In this document: piece by piece, positions 8,946 through 17,615 of the stretch | Layout: each line of letters begins with the position of its first letter | How positions within the stretch are numbered: the first letter of the stretch is position 1 | Assembly (NCBI RefSeq): GCF_021228125.1 | Contig: NZ_JAJQQS010000019.1 | Span: 1-64,000 of the forward strand | Reading direction: 5' to 3' | From: Streptomyces albireticuli | GTDB taxonomy: Bacteria > Actinomycetota > Actinomycetes > Streptomycetales > Streptomycetaceae | Length of the DNA: 64,000 nt | Notes under the pieces: generated by a model | Seen by the model: only the letters and a program-made list of their open reading frames with translations | Told to the model about the DNA's origin: nothing | Database searches by the model: none | Program-made: the position numbers and the translations under genes

Positions 8946-10262
8946 ATGACGACCCACCCCCTGCGGTTACGCGACTTCCGGCTGCTGTTCCTCAGCCGCA
9001 CCATGTCCACGCTCAGCGACGCCCTCGTGCCCACCGCACTGAGCCTGGCCGTCGTCCAGATCACCGGCTCCGCCACGCTGCTCGCCGTCGTCCTGGGCTG
9101 CGCCCTCGGCACCCGGCTCGTGCTGCTGCCGGTGGCCGGCGCGATCGCCGACCGGTTCGACACCCGCCGGGTCGCCCTCGCCGCGGACCTCACGCGGATG
9201 GTCACCCAGGCGGTGGTGGCCGTGGAACTGCTCGGCGACGATCCCGGCATCACGTACATCGCGATCGCCCAGGCCGTGGCGGGAGCGGCGTCGGCGCTGG
9301 GCCTGTCCAACCTCTCGCCCCTGGTCACCAAGATCGTGCCCGCCGCCGGGGAGCTGCGGATCAAAGCCAATTCCCTGATGAGCGTGGCCAAGAGCGTCTC
9401 CCTGCTGGCCGGTCCCGCCCTGGCCGGAACCCTGATCCTCGCGGTCGGCTACGGCTGGGTCTTCGTGCTCGACGCGGCCGCCTTCGGCATCAGCGCCGCC
9501 CTGATGCTGACGGTCCGTCTGACCGAGGCCGCCCCCGCTCCCCGGGCGCGCACCTCGATCCGGGCCGACCTCACCGAGGGGTTCGCCGAGGTACGGGCCA
9601 GGGACTGGTACTGGACCAGCCTGATCGCGCACGCCGTGTGGAACTTCGTCGCCAACATCCTGCTCACCCTCGGCCCGCTTATCGCCGTGCGGCGGCTCGG
9701 CGGCGAGGGCGCCTGGGTCGCGGTGACCCAGGCGGGCGGCATCGGTCTCCTCGCCGGGTCCCTCCTGTCGGGCCGGGCCCGCCCGAAGCGTCCCGTGCTC
9801 GTCGGAAACATCGCCCTCGCCAGTTACGCGCTGCCGCTCGCCCTGTTCGCCGCCGGGGCCCCGCTGCCGCTGCTGGTGGCCGGCTACGGCATCGCCCTCG
9901 CCGCGCTCGGCTTCCTCAACCCCACCTGGGACACCACCGTCCAGACCGTCGTCCCACCGGGCGCGCTCGCCCGGGTCAGTTCCTACGACTGGCTGGTGTC
10001 GCTGGCCGCGCAGCCGCTCGGCGTGATCCTCGCCCCGGTCGCGCTGTCCCTGTGGGGCGAGCGGGTGCCCTTCGTGGCCGCCGCGGTCCTGGTCGCGGTG
10101 GTCTGCGTGGGCACGGCCGCGGTCCCCGGCGTACGGAACCTCCGCCTGGACCATGCGGAATCCGCCCGCACCGGGTCCGCGGGAGGAGAGGCCCGCGCGA
10201 CGGCCGGGAGTGCGGCCGAAGCTCTCAGGGAGTGCGGGGAAGGCGCGAAAGCCCCCGTCTGA
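8946..10262 (+). CDS. MFS efflux transporter
   Basis: The product has 438 residues with about 12 predicted membrane helices and begins MTTHPLRLRDFRLLFLSR, like drug-efflux or EntS-type MFS proteins. The loop after helix 2 reads GAIADRFDTRRVALAADL, the MFS G-x3-D-R-x2-R/K signature. Length is normal. It is divergent from, and presumably controlled by, the MarR regulator, which suggests export of a toxic small molecule. The substrate cannot be read from sequence. The stop lies 18 bases from the convergent phosphatase gene. Confidence 0.88.
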   Translation: MTTHPLRLRDFRLLFLSRTMSTLSDALVPTALSLAVVQITGSATLLAVVLGCALGTRLVLLPVAGAIADRFDTRRVALAADLTRMVTQAVVAVELLGDDPGITYIAIAQAVAGAASALGLSNLSPLVTKIVPAAGELRIKANSLMSVAKSVSLLAGPALAGTLILAVGYGWVFVLDAAAFGISAALMLTVRLTEAAPAPRARTSIRADLTEGFAEVRARDWYWTSLIAHAVWNFVANILLTLGPLIAVRRLGGEGAWVAVTQAGGIGLLAGSLLSGRARPKRPVLVGNIALASYALPLALFAAGAPLPLLVAGYGIALAALGFLNPTWDTTVQTVVPPGALARVSSYDWLVSLAAQPLGVILAPVALSLWGERVPFVAAAVLVAVVCVGTAAVPGVRNLRLDHAESARTGSAGGEARATAGSAAEALRECGEGAKAPV

Positions 10263-10280
10263 TCGGCCAGGCGCGTGCCC

Positions 10281-10910
10281 TCAGCCGTCGAGGTGGCGGG
10301 TGTCGCCGAGGCGGGCGATCTGGCGGTTGTGGAAGAAGTCGTCCTCGCGCAGGTGGGTGATGCTGCCCGACGGCGCCCGGAGGTTGACGTAGCCGAGGGA
10401 CTCGATCGGCATTCTGATCCAGGACGCCACGACGAACGTCAGGGCGAACCCGTGGGTCACGATGATCTGATGTGCGCAGGGACGCTCCAGGATCTCGTCC
10501 ATGGCCGCGTAGACGCGGCGGGCCAGCGCCGCCTTCGTCTCGGCTCCCGGCACACCCTCGTCGTGCCCCATCCGGTCCCCGGTGGCGGGCGGCGGGACGA
10601 ACCGCTCGTCCAGCCACCCCTGGGGCCGCCCCTCCGCCTCCCCGTAGGACTTCTCCCGCAGCCGGCGGTCCAGGACCGGCTCCACGCCGAACACTCCGGC
10701 GATCTCCTCGGCCGTGCGCCGGGTCCTCAACAGATCCGAGGAGATCAGCTCGACCTCGGCGTCCTCGGGGATCTCGGCCCGCAGCGCACGGGCGATGGCG
10801 GCCGCCGCCCGCACGCCGGTGGGGGTGAGGCGCGAATCGTGCCACCCGCCGACCACCCCCTCGACGTGGTGGCTCGCCTCCGGATGAGTGACGACGTGGA
10901 TGCTGCGCAC
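10281..10910 (-). CDS. Histidine phosphatase (phosphoglycerate-mutase-like) family protein
   Basis: The product has 209 residues. The N-terminal motif reads VVTHPEASHH in place of the usual RHGE; the first His is kept, and THPE variants are a known subgroup. The second catalytic His is in IIVTHGFALT near residue 155, and the SSDLLRTRRTAEEIA helix is typical. It would remove phosphate from a small metabolite through a phospho-His intermediate. It sits just downstream of the asparagine-synthetase set on the same strand (58-base gap), so it may belong to the cluster. Confidence 0.8.
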   Translation of the reverse strand: MRSIHVVTHPEASHHVEGVVGGWHDSRLTPTGVRAAAAIARALRAEIPEDAEVELISSDLLRTRRTAEEIAGVFGVEPVLDRRLREKSYGEAEGRPQGWLDERFVPPPATGDRMGHDEGVPGAETKAALARRVYAAMDEILERPCAHQIIVTHGFALTFVVASWIRMPIESLGYVNLRAPSGSITHLREDDFFHNRQIARLGDTRHLDG

Positions 10911-10968
10911 CGGCGCGTGCCTTTCCGGTAGGAGGGGAGAAACCTGCCTGACGCCGGACCGTACCGCA

Positions 10969-12732
10969 TCACCGGAACGGGGCGCCGGGGATTCGGGGGA
11001 GGGACAGTTCCAGGACCATCAGGCCCCACAGCAGCCGGGCGTGGTCCCGGCCCTCCGTGTGTTCCGCGAGGACCCGCCGTACGGCGGGCCCGCTCAGGAA
11101 TCCGGAGTCGCAGAGCCGGGGCCTGGCAAGGACGTCGGTGGTGAAGTCCCAGAGCTTGGTGCCCGGTGTCATGAAGGCGTCGACGGGGAACGTGAACGGC
11201 TGTTTCGGCCGCTCCTGGACGGACCGTGGGACCAGCCCCCTCCCGGCCGCCCACAGGATCCGCTTGCGCCGTGCCCCGTCGACCTTCAGCGCGTCGGGAG
11301 CGCGCCGCGCGAAGGCGGTCACGGACGGCTGGCAGTAGGGCACCCGGCCCTCGACCGCGTGCGCCATGGCGAGGTGGTCGAGTTTGCGCAGGTTGAGGCT
11401 GGGCAGCTTGTGCAGCCGGTCGAAGGACAGCACCTGTTCCAGACGTGACGGGCCCGGCCGGCCCAGCAGTTCCAGGGACCGCCGCCGGCTGCTCACCCCG
11501 GAGTCGACCAGGGCGCGGTACTCCGGGGTGTAGAGCCGCCGGTAGTACGCCTCCGGGACTAGTGACAGCCGGTCGAGATAGCGGGCCCGCCAGGTCTCGT
11601 CGTCCCCCGCGAGGGCGGTGCTGTGCCGGCGGTAGCCGCCGAACTGCTCGTCGGCGCCGTCGCCCACGAAGCAGACCCGGAAGGAACTCCTCGCGATCTC
11701 CCGGAAGAGGACGTACGCGCTCACGGCGTGCGGTGTGGCGTTCGGCGTGCCCAGCGCCGTCACCGTGGCCGGGATCAGGTCGGGCAGGTCCGCCTCCCGG
11801 ATCTCCACCACTTCGAGCGGGATCCCGGCGTGCGCCGCGGCCTCGCGCGCGTAGCCCTCCTCGTCCGAGTCGTGGCTGCCCTCGTGCGTCACGTGGAAAC
11901 CGGTGACGTCGGCACGGCGGCGCCGCAGCAGGGTGGCGATCACGGCGGAGTCCAGGCCGCCCGAGACCTGGACCGCCACCGGCGCGGACTGGGTGGACAT
12001 CCGCTCCACTTCCCGGGTCAGCAGCGCGCCGAGACCCTCAGGCGTGCACGCGTCGCCCGCGGGCGGGGGACAGGTGTTCCGGGGCCGGTGTTTGACGACG
12101 GTCCTGACGTCGTGGACCAGCTGCTCACCCGGACGCAGGGACGACACCCCGGCGTACCACGACGTCCCGTTGGGCAGGCATTGCCAGTTCATGTAGTGGT
12201 CGACGGCGAGAGGGTCCACGTCGAGGGGCCGGGGCCGCAGGGCGGTCAGACCACTCAGCTCGGACGAGAAGGCGACGCCGTCCCCGGTGACGGCGTAGTA
12301 CAGGCTCTTGACGGCGAGGGGATCGCACCACAGTTTGAGCCGCTGCCCGAAGCGCAGGTCCATCAGGGCGATGGCGTACATCCCTTCGAGCCGGTCGACG
12401 AAGCGGTCGCCGTGGAGCTCGTAGTACGGCACCAGGACCGAACCGTCCGAGTCACCGTCGACACGTACGCCACGCCCGGCGAGCTCCTCCCTGATGGCGC
12501 GGAAGTTGTAGATCTCGCCGTTGAACACCGCGTGCACCGAACCACCGGCGTTGGTGAAGGGCTGGCGGCCGTGGGACGGGTCCTGGATCGAGAGGCGGTT
12601 GCACCCCAGGCCCCAGTTCTCCCCCCGGACGCAGTGCTGCTGGTCCGGGCCGCCCGACAGCTGGGCGTCCCGCGCGGCGCGCAGGGCGGTCTCGTCGGGA
12701 CCGGCCCCGACGTAGCCGTAGATCCGGCACAA
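10969..12732 (-). CDS. Glutamine-dependent asparagine synthetase-like amidotransferase
   Basis: I read 587 residues from a TTG at 12732, preceded by GGGGGAGA. This start places Cys second (M-C-R-I-Y-G-Y), so Met removal exposes the N-terminal Cys nucleophile of class II glutaminases. FNGEIYNF (about 70) is the glutaminase motif and VSGGLDSAVIA (about 255) the PPi loop of the ATP-dependent synthetase domain. Ammonia from Gln would be used to amidate an adenylated carboxylate. Stand-alone AsnB homologues in clusters often act on small molecules or peptides rather than aspartate. It follows the nucleotidyltransferase-fold gene by 41 bases, last in a three-gene unit with an HprK-like kinase. No lasso-peptide PqqD or transglutaminase partner is visible. 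Confidence 0.88.
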   Translation of the reverse strand: MCRIYGYVGAGPDETALRAARDAQLSGGPDQQHCVRGENWGLGCNRLSIQDPSHGRQPFTNAGGSVHAVFNGEIYNFRAIREELAGRGVRVDGDSDGSVLVPYYELHGDRFVDRLEGMYAIALMDLRFGQRLKLWCDPLAVKSLYYAVTGDGVAFSSELSGLTALRPRPLDVDPLAVDHYMNWQCLPNGTSWYAGVSSLRPGEQLVHDVRTVVKHRPRNTCPPPAGDACTPEGLGALLTREVERMSTQSAPVAVQVSGGLDSAVIATLLRRRRADVTGFHVTHEGSHDSDEEGYAREAAAHAGIPLEVVEIREADLPDLIPATVTALGTPNATPHAVSAYVLFREIARSSFRVCFVGDGADEQFGGYRRHSTALAGDDETWRARYLDRLSLVPEAYYRRLYTPEYRALVDSGVSSRRRSLELLGRPGPSRLEQVLSFDRLHKLPSLNLRKLDHLAMAHAVEGRVPYCQPSVTAFARRAPDALKVDGARRKRILWAAGRGLVPRSVQERPKQPFTFPVDAFMTPGTKLWDFTTDVLARPRLCDSGFLSGPAVRRVLAEHTEGRDHARLLWGLMVLELSLPRIPGAPFR

Positions 12733-12773
12733 GGGCGTCTCCCCCTGGCGATCGCTGAGGGCCGGGCGGCCTC

Positions 12774-13877
12774 TCAGGCGGACTTGTTGTTCTCCCCGGC
12801 GGGTGCCGTCCGGCCGGCGGCCCACTCCTGGAGCGGCAGGCGGTGCGCCGCCGGGCGCCGTGCCGTCATGGCGGTCAGCAGTTCGCGCAGCGAGGGGAGG
12901 TCGGCCTCGGCCTCGCGGGCGCGGAAGCAGTACTCGTTGGAGATCTCGGCGTTCCAGCTCATCGTCCGGTGGAGTTCGCCCTTCAGCAGGCCGAGGAACT
13001 CCTCCCGGCCGACGAAGGCGTCGGCGCCGTCGCGCACCCGGCGGATCTCGGCGAAGGCCAGGTCGATGAGGTCGAGCCACTCCAGGACGGTGTCCGCCGC
13101 CTCGGCGGGGTCCGCCACCCCGTAGGCGTTGAGGTGACGGAACCGGGCGACCGGCCCGGACAGCCGCTGGGGGAGCCGGGCCAGGAAACGGGCCAGGTAC
13201 TTGGGGTTGCGGTTGGTGTTGCCGTAGGCGTGGGTCAGGCCCCGGAAGGTGTCGACACCGAGCTTGCGGGCCGCGATCAGCGCGGACTCGTGGTCGCCCT
13301 GCGCCCACATGCCGGCCAGGTCACGGAAGTCCGGGTAGCTTCCGACCGCGGTGCGGAACGCCGTGTACGCGACCTCGCCCGGACGCACCTCCCCGGCGAG
13401 CTTCTCGAACCCGGCGGCGTTCGTCAGCGGGACACCGTACGTGAGGCGGGAGAGGAGACGGAAGTCCACGGCCGAGGAGGCGAAGCCGGACGACTTGCGG
13501 GCGCGGCCCCTCAACTGCGCGTACAGCCGCGCGTGCGCGGCGAGCATGTCGGAGATCTCCTGGACCGTCCAGTACTCGACGTCCACCCCGAGCAGGCTGT
13601 GGGGGAGGTAGTCGAAGCTGGCCTTCACCCGGTCGCCGCTCGTGTAGTACCTCATATGGCTCTCGCGGGGGAAGGTGTCACGGTGGAACCTCTCGTCCTT
13701 CGACTGCGCGATGACGCTGAAGTCGAAGTCCGACGACGGGGTGCCCGAGCCGTCCACGAGCGAGCCGGACAGTATCAGGATGTCGCCCTCGACGAGGTGG
13801 ATCCTCGCGAGTACGGCCTCCTCGTCGAAGTCGTCCATGCCGTCGACCGGGGAGATATGTGCGCGGAAGGAGAGCAT
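12774..13877 (-). CDS. Nucleotidyltransferase-fold protein
   Basis: The product has 367 residues from ATG 13877, with GAGAGGGG upstream. GSLVDGSGTPSSDFDFS (about 38-54) matches the G-S-x(n)-D-x-D core of the pol-beta/MNT nucleotidyltransferase fold, with both metal-binding Asp. The remaining ~300 residues are mostly helical and unlike any family I can name. Proteins of this fold transfer nucleoside monophosphate to antibiotics, proteins or other small molecules. It lies between an HprK-like kinase and an asparagine-synthetase-like enzyme on one strand, and a second fold member is encoded at 29729-30772. A HprK kinase plus nucleotidyltransferase pairing is known from some lasso-peptide clusters, but no precursor peptide is seen here. 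Confidence 0.75.
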   Translation of the reverse strand: MLSFRAHISPVDGMDDFDEEAVLARIHLVEGDILILSGSLVDGSGTPSSDFDFSVIAQSKDERFHRDTFPRESHMRYYTSGDRVKASFDYLPHSLLGVDVEYWTVQEISDMLAAHARLYAQLRGRARKSSGFASSAVDFRLLSRLTYGVPLTNAAGFEKLAGEVRPGEVAYTAFRTAVGSYPDFRDLAGMWAQGDHESALIAARKLGVDTFRGLTHAYGNTNRNPKYLARFLARLPQRLSGPVARFRHLNAYGVADPAEAADTVLEWLDLIDLAFAEIRRVRDGADAFVGREEFLGLLKGELHRTMSWNAEISNEYCFRAREAEADLPSLRELLTAMTARRPAAHRLPLQEWAAGRTAPAGENNKSA

Positions 13878-13967
13878 GACGGCTCTGCCCCTCTCTGCGG
13901 AGTGGGTGGTGCGACCGCCTCGGCCCGTGCGGTCGTCGATCCCGGGATGAGCGGGGGGAAGGCGTCG

Positions 13968-15020
13968 TCACTCCGGCACCCGGGCGCGTAAGTGATCGGC
14001 GAGCCGTCCGACCTCCCGGAGTACGTCGCGGAACCCGTACCGGAAACGGAACGTCGGCAACGCCGTCAAGGCGTCGTGGGTACGCGTGAGCGTTCCGTGG
14101 TCGGGTTCGTGGCCGAAGATGTTGAGATGTTTGTTCGGCAGGGCCAGGACGTGCTTCTCCAGCAGCCCGTCGCGTTCGGCGGGCGGTACGGGGGCGAATC
14201 CGGCCTCCGAGGGGTCGTCGGCGAGGCTCAGGTGCACGAGCGCGTCGACCCCGGTGGACCGCCCGATCTCCGTGCGCAGCAGGTCCGCGTACTCCCAGGG
14301 GTAGACCAGGGCCGTCCCGTGCACCTCGGCCCCCGACTCCCGCAGGACCGGAAGCGTCCGGTTGGCGGGGTGGGTCAGCGAGGCCAGGACGGCCCGCGCC
14401 CGGTCCCGCCCGAACAGCAGGTCCAGGGTGTCCAGCCGCACCGAGACGGACCGGGGCCACCCGACGCCCAGGACGCCGCTCCCGTCCGGCCGCGCCGTCA
14501 GGCTGACGTCGTCGTTGCACACCATGACGCCCGACCCGCGCAGCACACCGGCCATGATCAAGGAGGTCTTGCCCGCCCGGCTGCCGCCGACCAGGGCGAC
14601 ACCGAGGCCGTCCAGTTCGACGAGCCCGGCATGGAGGAAGAGCACCCCCTGGCGGCTCGCCGCCGTGCGGTGCACCGCACGGGTGGCCCGCAGGAGGGAC
14701 TGGGTGACCCACGCCTCGCCTTCGGGGGCGAGGTGGAAGACGTGCCGGCGGGTGTGGTCGACCGCGTAGTCCACGGCGACTTCGCCCAGCGCGGTGACCG
14801 ATTCCGGTACGGCGTCCTCCGGGGGCCGGGCGTCCGCGATCACCTGCCACGCACCCGGTCCGGAGAAGCCCGGTTCCACGGTGAGGTAAGGACTCGCGAG
14901 ACGGGCGACGCGCTCCGCCACGGACGGTGTACACGTCAGGCCGGTGCGTGCGAAAGGGGAACGGACGGTGTACCGGTGCGCCGGGCCGCTCGAATCCATC
15001 GAATCCATCGGGTGCGTCAC
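13968..15020 (-). CDS. HPr-kinase-like P-loop protein 1
   Basis: The product has 350 residues. A Walker A loop, GGSRAGKT, lies at 145-152 after a hydrophobic strand, preceded by GVLFLHAGLVELDG, the pattern of HprK/P-like kinases found beside peptide and small-molecule modification enzymes. Further on, MVCNDDVSL fits the Walker B/catalytic Asp region. It lacks the N-terminal domain of true HprK. Family relatives phosphorylate a Ser or hydroxyl on a cluster product. The N-terminus repeats MDSMDSS, and nearby in-frame starts make the exact start uncertain. It heads the unit that continues with the nucleotidyltransferase-fold and AsnB-like genes. Confidence 0.75.
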   Translation of the reverse strand: MTHPMDSMDSSGPAHRYTVRSPFARTGLTCTPSVAERVARLASPYLTVEPGFSGPGAWQVIADARPPEDAVPESVTALGEVAVDYAVDHTRRHVFHLAPEGEAWVTQSLLRATRAVHRTAASRQGVLFLHAGLVELDGLGVALVGGSRAGKTSLIMAGVLRGSGVMVCNDDVSLTARPDGSGVLGVGWPRSVSVRLDTLDLLFGRDRARAVLASLTHPANRTLPVLRESGAEVHGTALVYPWEYADLLRTEIGRSTGVDALVHLSLADDPSEAGFAPVPPAERDGLLEKHVLALPNKHLNIFGHEPDHGTLTRTHDALTALPTFRFRYGFRDVLREVGRLADHLRARVPE

Positions 15021-15124
15021 CCCCGCGTCGGCGTGCGGGCCGGGAAGCGGCCGCTCGATCGATCATGACAAGGTTTCCGTGCCCTGTCCGGAGCGATTCC
15101 GCTGGGCGGAACGGCCTCGGGACC

Positions 15125-15155
15125 GGCCGCCGCCGGTCACCGGCGGCCGGCGGAG
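15125..15155. terminator. GC-rich hairpin between SDR and HprK-like genes
   Basis: An almost perfect palindrome centred near 15140 (CCGCCGGTcACCGGCGG and flanks) lies just past the SDR stop codon and upstream of the HprK-like gene on the same strand. It fits a terminator or attenuator separating the two units; there is no T-run. Confidence 0.45.
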
Positions 15156-15163
15156 ACGGCGGT

Positions 15164-15877
15164 TCACGGAGCGGCCGGGTCCGGGCCCGTCACCAGCGGG
15201 CCGCGGGTGTCCCACCCCAGTTCTGCGAGGCCGCGGAAGAACCTGCCGTTGGACCGCGCGGCGGGCAGGCCCAGCAGCCGCACCAGATCGTCGGCCGCGG
15301 GCCCGGGTTCCAGCGGGGCGGACCCGGTGCCCATGTCGGTCCGAATCCAGCCCGGGCAGTAGGAGAAGGCCGACAGGTCCCCCTGACCCGCCGTGAAGTG
15401 CCGTGCCACCGTGAGGATCAGCGAGTTGGCCGCCAGCTTGGACGAGCGGTAGGCGAACGACGCCCCGTCGGCGTCCTGGAGCCTGCCCATTCCCGAGGAG
15501 ACGCAGACGATCCGGCCCGACCCCCGCGCGAGCATGCGCGGCGCGTACCTCAGGACCAGGCGCGCCGTACCGAAGAGGTTGACCTCGAAGGTGTCCCGCA
15601 GGTCGTCCGCGGAGAGCGAGAAGAGGTCGCCGTAGCCCCGGCGGGGGTCGTCCAGGTAGACCCCGGCGTTGTTGACGAGGACGTCGACGTCCTCACCGGC
15701 GAACAGGTCGTCCGCGAGCGGCTCGCGCAGGTCGGCCACCCGGTAGTCGTCGAGGGCGTCGTTCCGGGGCGAGGCGGCAAGCCCCGCCCCCAGCACGCGG
15801 TAGCCGGCCGCCTTGAGGGCGCGGCAGAGGTGCGCCCCCAGGCCGCGGGAGACACCGGTCACCAACGCGCTCGGCAT
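15164..15877 (-). CDS. Short-chain dehydrogenase/reductase
   Basis: The product has 237 residues. TGVSRGLG near residue 7 binds the NAD(P) phosphates, NNAG is at about 89, and the active-site Tyr and Lys are in FAYRSSKLA near 155; the catalytic Ser lies in VSSGMG. PGWIRTDMG is typical of the substrate loop. It is a complete classical SDR oxidising or reducing a hydroxyl or carbonyl. It starts a minus-strand group and diverges from two kinases at 16041, with a 10-bp inverted repeat in the gap. Cluster membership is likely but not proved. Confidence 0.85.
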   Translation of the reverse strand: MPSALVTGVSRGLGAHLCRALKAAGYRVLGAGLAASPRNDALDDYRVADLREPLADDLFAGEDVDVLVNNAGVYLDDPRRGYGDLFSLSADDLRDTFEVNLFGTARLVLRYAPRMLARGSGRIVCVSSGMGRLQDADGASFAYRSSKLAANSLILTVARHFTAGQGDLSAFSYCPGWIRTDMGTGSAPLEPGPAADDLVRLLGLPAARSNGRFFRGLAELGWDTRGPLVTGPDPAAP

Positions 15878-15924
15878 GCCCGCGAGCGTAACCGGTCCGC
15901 CGGAAGATGTCTGCGGTCGGAAAC

Positions 15925-15961
15925 CGGTGGCACGACAGCGGGTTCCGGACCCGTGCCACCG
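15925..15961. promoter_or_regulatory. Inverted repeat in the divergent SDR/kinase gap
   Basis: CGGTGGCACG at 15925-15934 and CGTGCCACCG at 15952-15961 form a perfect 10-bp inverted repeat with a 17-base spacer, between the SDR (start 15877, minus) and the kinase (start 16041, plus). A TATAAG box follows near 15994. It may be an operator for the divergent promoters. Confidence 0.4.
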
Positions 15962-16040
15962 CGCGCCGCGTGTCGCTCAACACGACTGCTGTATAAGCTG
16001 GTTGAACGAATCGAGGCACTCCAGGAAGGGAAGGCGGCGG

Positions 16041-16610
16041 ATGCGCGGGCACCGGCTGCTCGTCACGGGACCGAGCGGAGCGGGCAGCACGACACTGGGG
16101 CGCGCGCTCGCGACCCTGTGGGCGGTACCCCACGCGGACGTGGACGACTACCTCTGGCTGCCGACCGCCCCGCCCTACACCCACAAGCGCCCCGTCGAGG
16201 AACGCCTCGCGCTGATGCACGCCCTGTTCGTGCCCCGCGCCGCCTGGGTGCTGTCCGGATCGCTGCGGGGCTGGGGCGACGGCGTCATCGCACGGGCCGA
16301 CGGCGTCGTCTTCCTGACCATCGACGCGGACACCCGCATGGACCGCCTCAAACGCCGCGAGTACGTCCGGTACGGCGACAGCATCGAGAACGGCGGCGCC
16401 CATGAGACGGCCCACCACGACTTCATGCGCTGGGCGCGGGGCTACGAGGACACCGAGGTCCCCGGCCGCCGGACCAAGGACGAGCACTGGCTGGCGCGGC
16501 TGACCTGCCCGGTGCTGCGGCTCGACAGCACCCGGCCGCTGGACCTGCTGGTCAAGACGGTGACCGACTGGTGCGGCGAGGAAGTGGCGGCGGGCGGCCA
16601 CCGGCCGTGA
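16041..16610 (+). CDS. Small P-loop kinase (adenylate-kinase-like)
   Basis: The product has 189 residues from ATG 16041, with GGAAGGGAAGG upstream. The Walker A motif GPSGAGSTT near residue 10 has the usual Lys replaced by Ser (GAGST where GxGKT is expected), the pattern seen in some FlaR-like or adenylate-kinase-like proteins. ADVDDYLWLP and SGSLRGWGD resemble nucleotide kinases of the FlaR/adenylate-kinase-related group. The role is probably phosphorylation of a small metabolite or nucleotide; loss of the P-loop Lys makes catalysis uncertain. It overlaps the next gene by four bases, so the two are co-translated. Confidence 0.65.
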   Translation: MRGHRLLVTGPSGAGSTTLGRALATLWAVPHADVDDYLWLPTAPPYTHKRPVEERLALMHALFVPRAAWVLSGSLRGWGDGVIARADGVVFLTIDADTRMDRLKRREYVRYGDSIENGGAHETAHHDFMRWARGYEDTEVPGRRTKDEHWLARLTCPVLRLDSTRPLDLLVKTVTDWCGEEVAAGGHRP

Positions 16611-17572
16611 CCGGCTCCGCGCGCCTCACGGTCCGGTGCGCCATGGAGCTCGTCACGGCCGGGCGCGCCGAAGCCCTCGAAGGCCGCGGCCTCAACACCT
16701 CCTACCGGCTCGCCGTGGGCGGCCGGACGTTCTCCGTGAAGGTGCACTGCGCCGAGCGCTCCTCGGACGCGGAGTTCCGGCGCATCCGGTGTGTGGACGC
16801 GGCGCTGCGCGGCACGGCCTGGTACCCGCCGGTGGGCGACATCGGGTTCCACGCGGCGGAGCGGCCCCGCCTGGTGGTGGTACGGCCGTACGCCCCGGGG
16901 GAGCCCTCGGACGACGCGCGGCGGCACATCGCCCAGGTCGTCGAGGTGCTCGCGGACCTGGCGGCACGGGCCGGCTCGGTGACGGCCGGAGAGGACCTGG
17001 TCGGTGACTACGCCTCGCCGTGGCTGTCCGGCGCGGAGGGCGAACGCGCGCTCGTGGCCCCGCTCCTGACCGGCGAGTGGCGGCCCCTCGCCCGGGCCAT
17101 GGACGACCACCTGGACGAGTCGCGGGCCGCCGCCTCCCGGCTGACGCGCCCGGACGGCCTGGTGGTCCACCACGGCGACCTGCACGGCCGGAACCTGATC
17201 GGCGGCGGTTCGCGGCCGCTGACCGTGATCGACTGGGACGAGGCCGGTCTCTCCCGCCGGCCGGCCGACGCGGGCAAGGCGCTGTGGCTCTCCTGCCGCC
17301 TCGGCCGCGGTGACTTCGTGCTGGACCCGCGGGCGCTCCGCCGCTTCCTCACACTCTCGCACGCGCGTCTGGGCGTGCCGTACGCGAGCGCCGGCGATCT
17401 GGCGCGGCTCGGCGCCCTCTGGTTCCTGCCGAGGCACGGCCATGTGACCCTGCTCGGGCGGCGCGACACGGGCCTGGGCCCGTGGTACCTGGACTGGGTC
17501 GCGCGCTTCTGGGCCCGGTACCGGCGGAACACGGACCTGATCGCCGCGACGGCGGCGGCGCTCGGCGCCTGA
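16607..17572 (+). CDS. Aminoglycoside-phosphotransferase-like (APH) kinase
   Basis: I read 321 residues from the GTG at 16607, in a GTGA overlap with the upstream stop. VVHHGDLHGRNLI is the APH catalytic loop with the base Asp, and VIDWDEAG (about 205) is the metal-binding D-W-D motif. FSVKVHC holds the ATP-binding Lys. Such enzymes phosphorylate hydroxyls of aminoglycosides, homoserine, choline, sugars or cyclitols. Next to a set that includes a myo-inositol-phosphate-synthase homologue, a cyclitol substrate or self-resistance by product phosphorylation is plausible inference. Confidence 0.8.
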   Translation: MTGSARLTVRCAMELVTAGRAEALEGRGLNTSYRLAVGGRTFSVKVHCAERSSDAEFRRIRCVDAALRGTAWYPPVGDIGFHAAERPRLVVVRPYAPGEPSDDARRHIAQVVEVLADLAARAGSVTAGEDLVGDYASPWLSGAEGERALVAPLLTGEWRPLARAMDDHLDESRAAASRLTRPDGLVVHHGDLHGRNLIGGGSRPLTVIDWDEAGLSRRPADAGKALWLSCRLGRGDFVLDPRALRRFLTLSHARLGVPYASAGDLARLGALWFLPRHGHVTLLGRRDTGLGPWYLDWVARFWARYRRNTDLIAATAAALGA

Positions 17573-17615
17573 GCGGGCCGGGGCCGCCGCGACGGCTCGT
17601 GCCGCGCCCGGGGCC

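Noticed and set aside
10969..13308. 779-residue extended asparagine synthetase
   Set aside because: The extra N-terminus is a shadow of the nucleotidyltransferase-fold gene; starting at TTG 12732 gives the N-terminal Cys the glutaminase needs.
15021..15163. Possible lasso or other RiPP precursor upstream of the HprK-like gene
   Set aside because: No short frame with a ribosome binding site, leader-like sequence and core was visible, and the partner B1/B2 proteins are absent.
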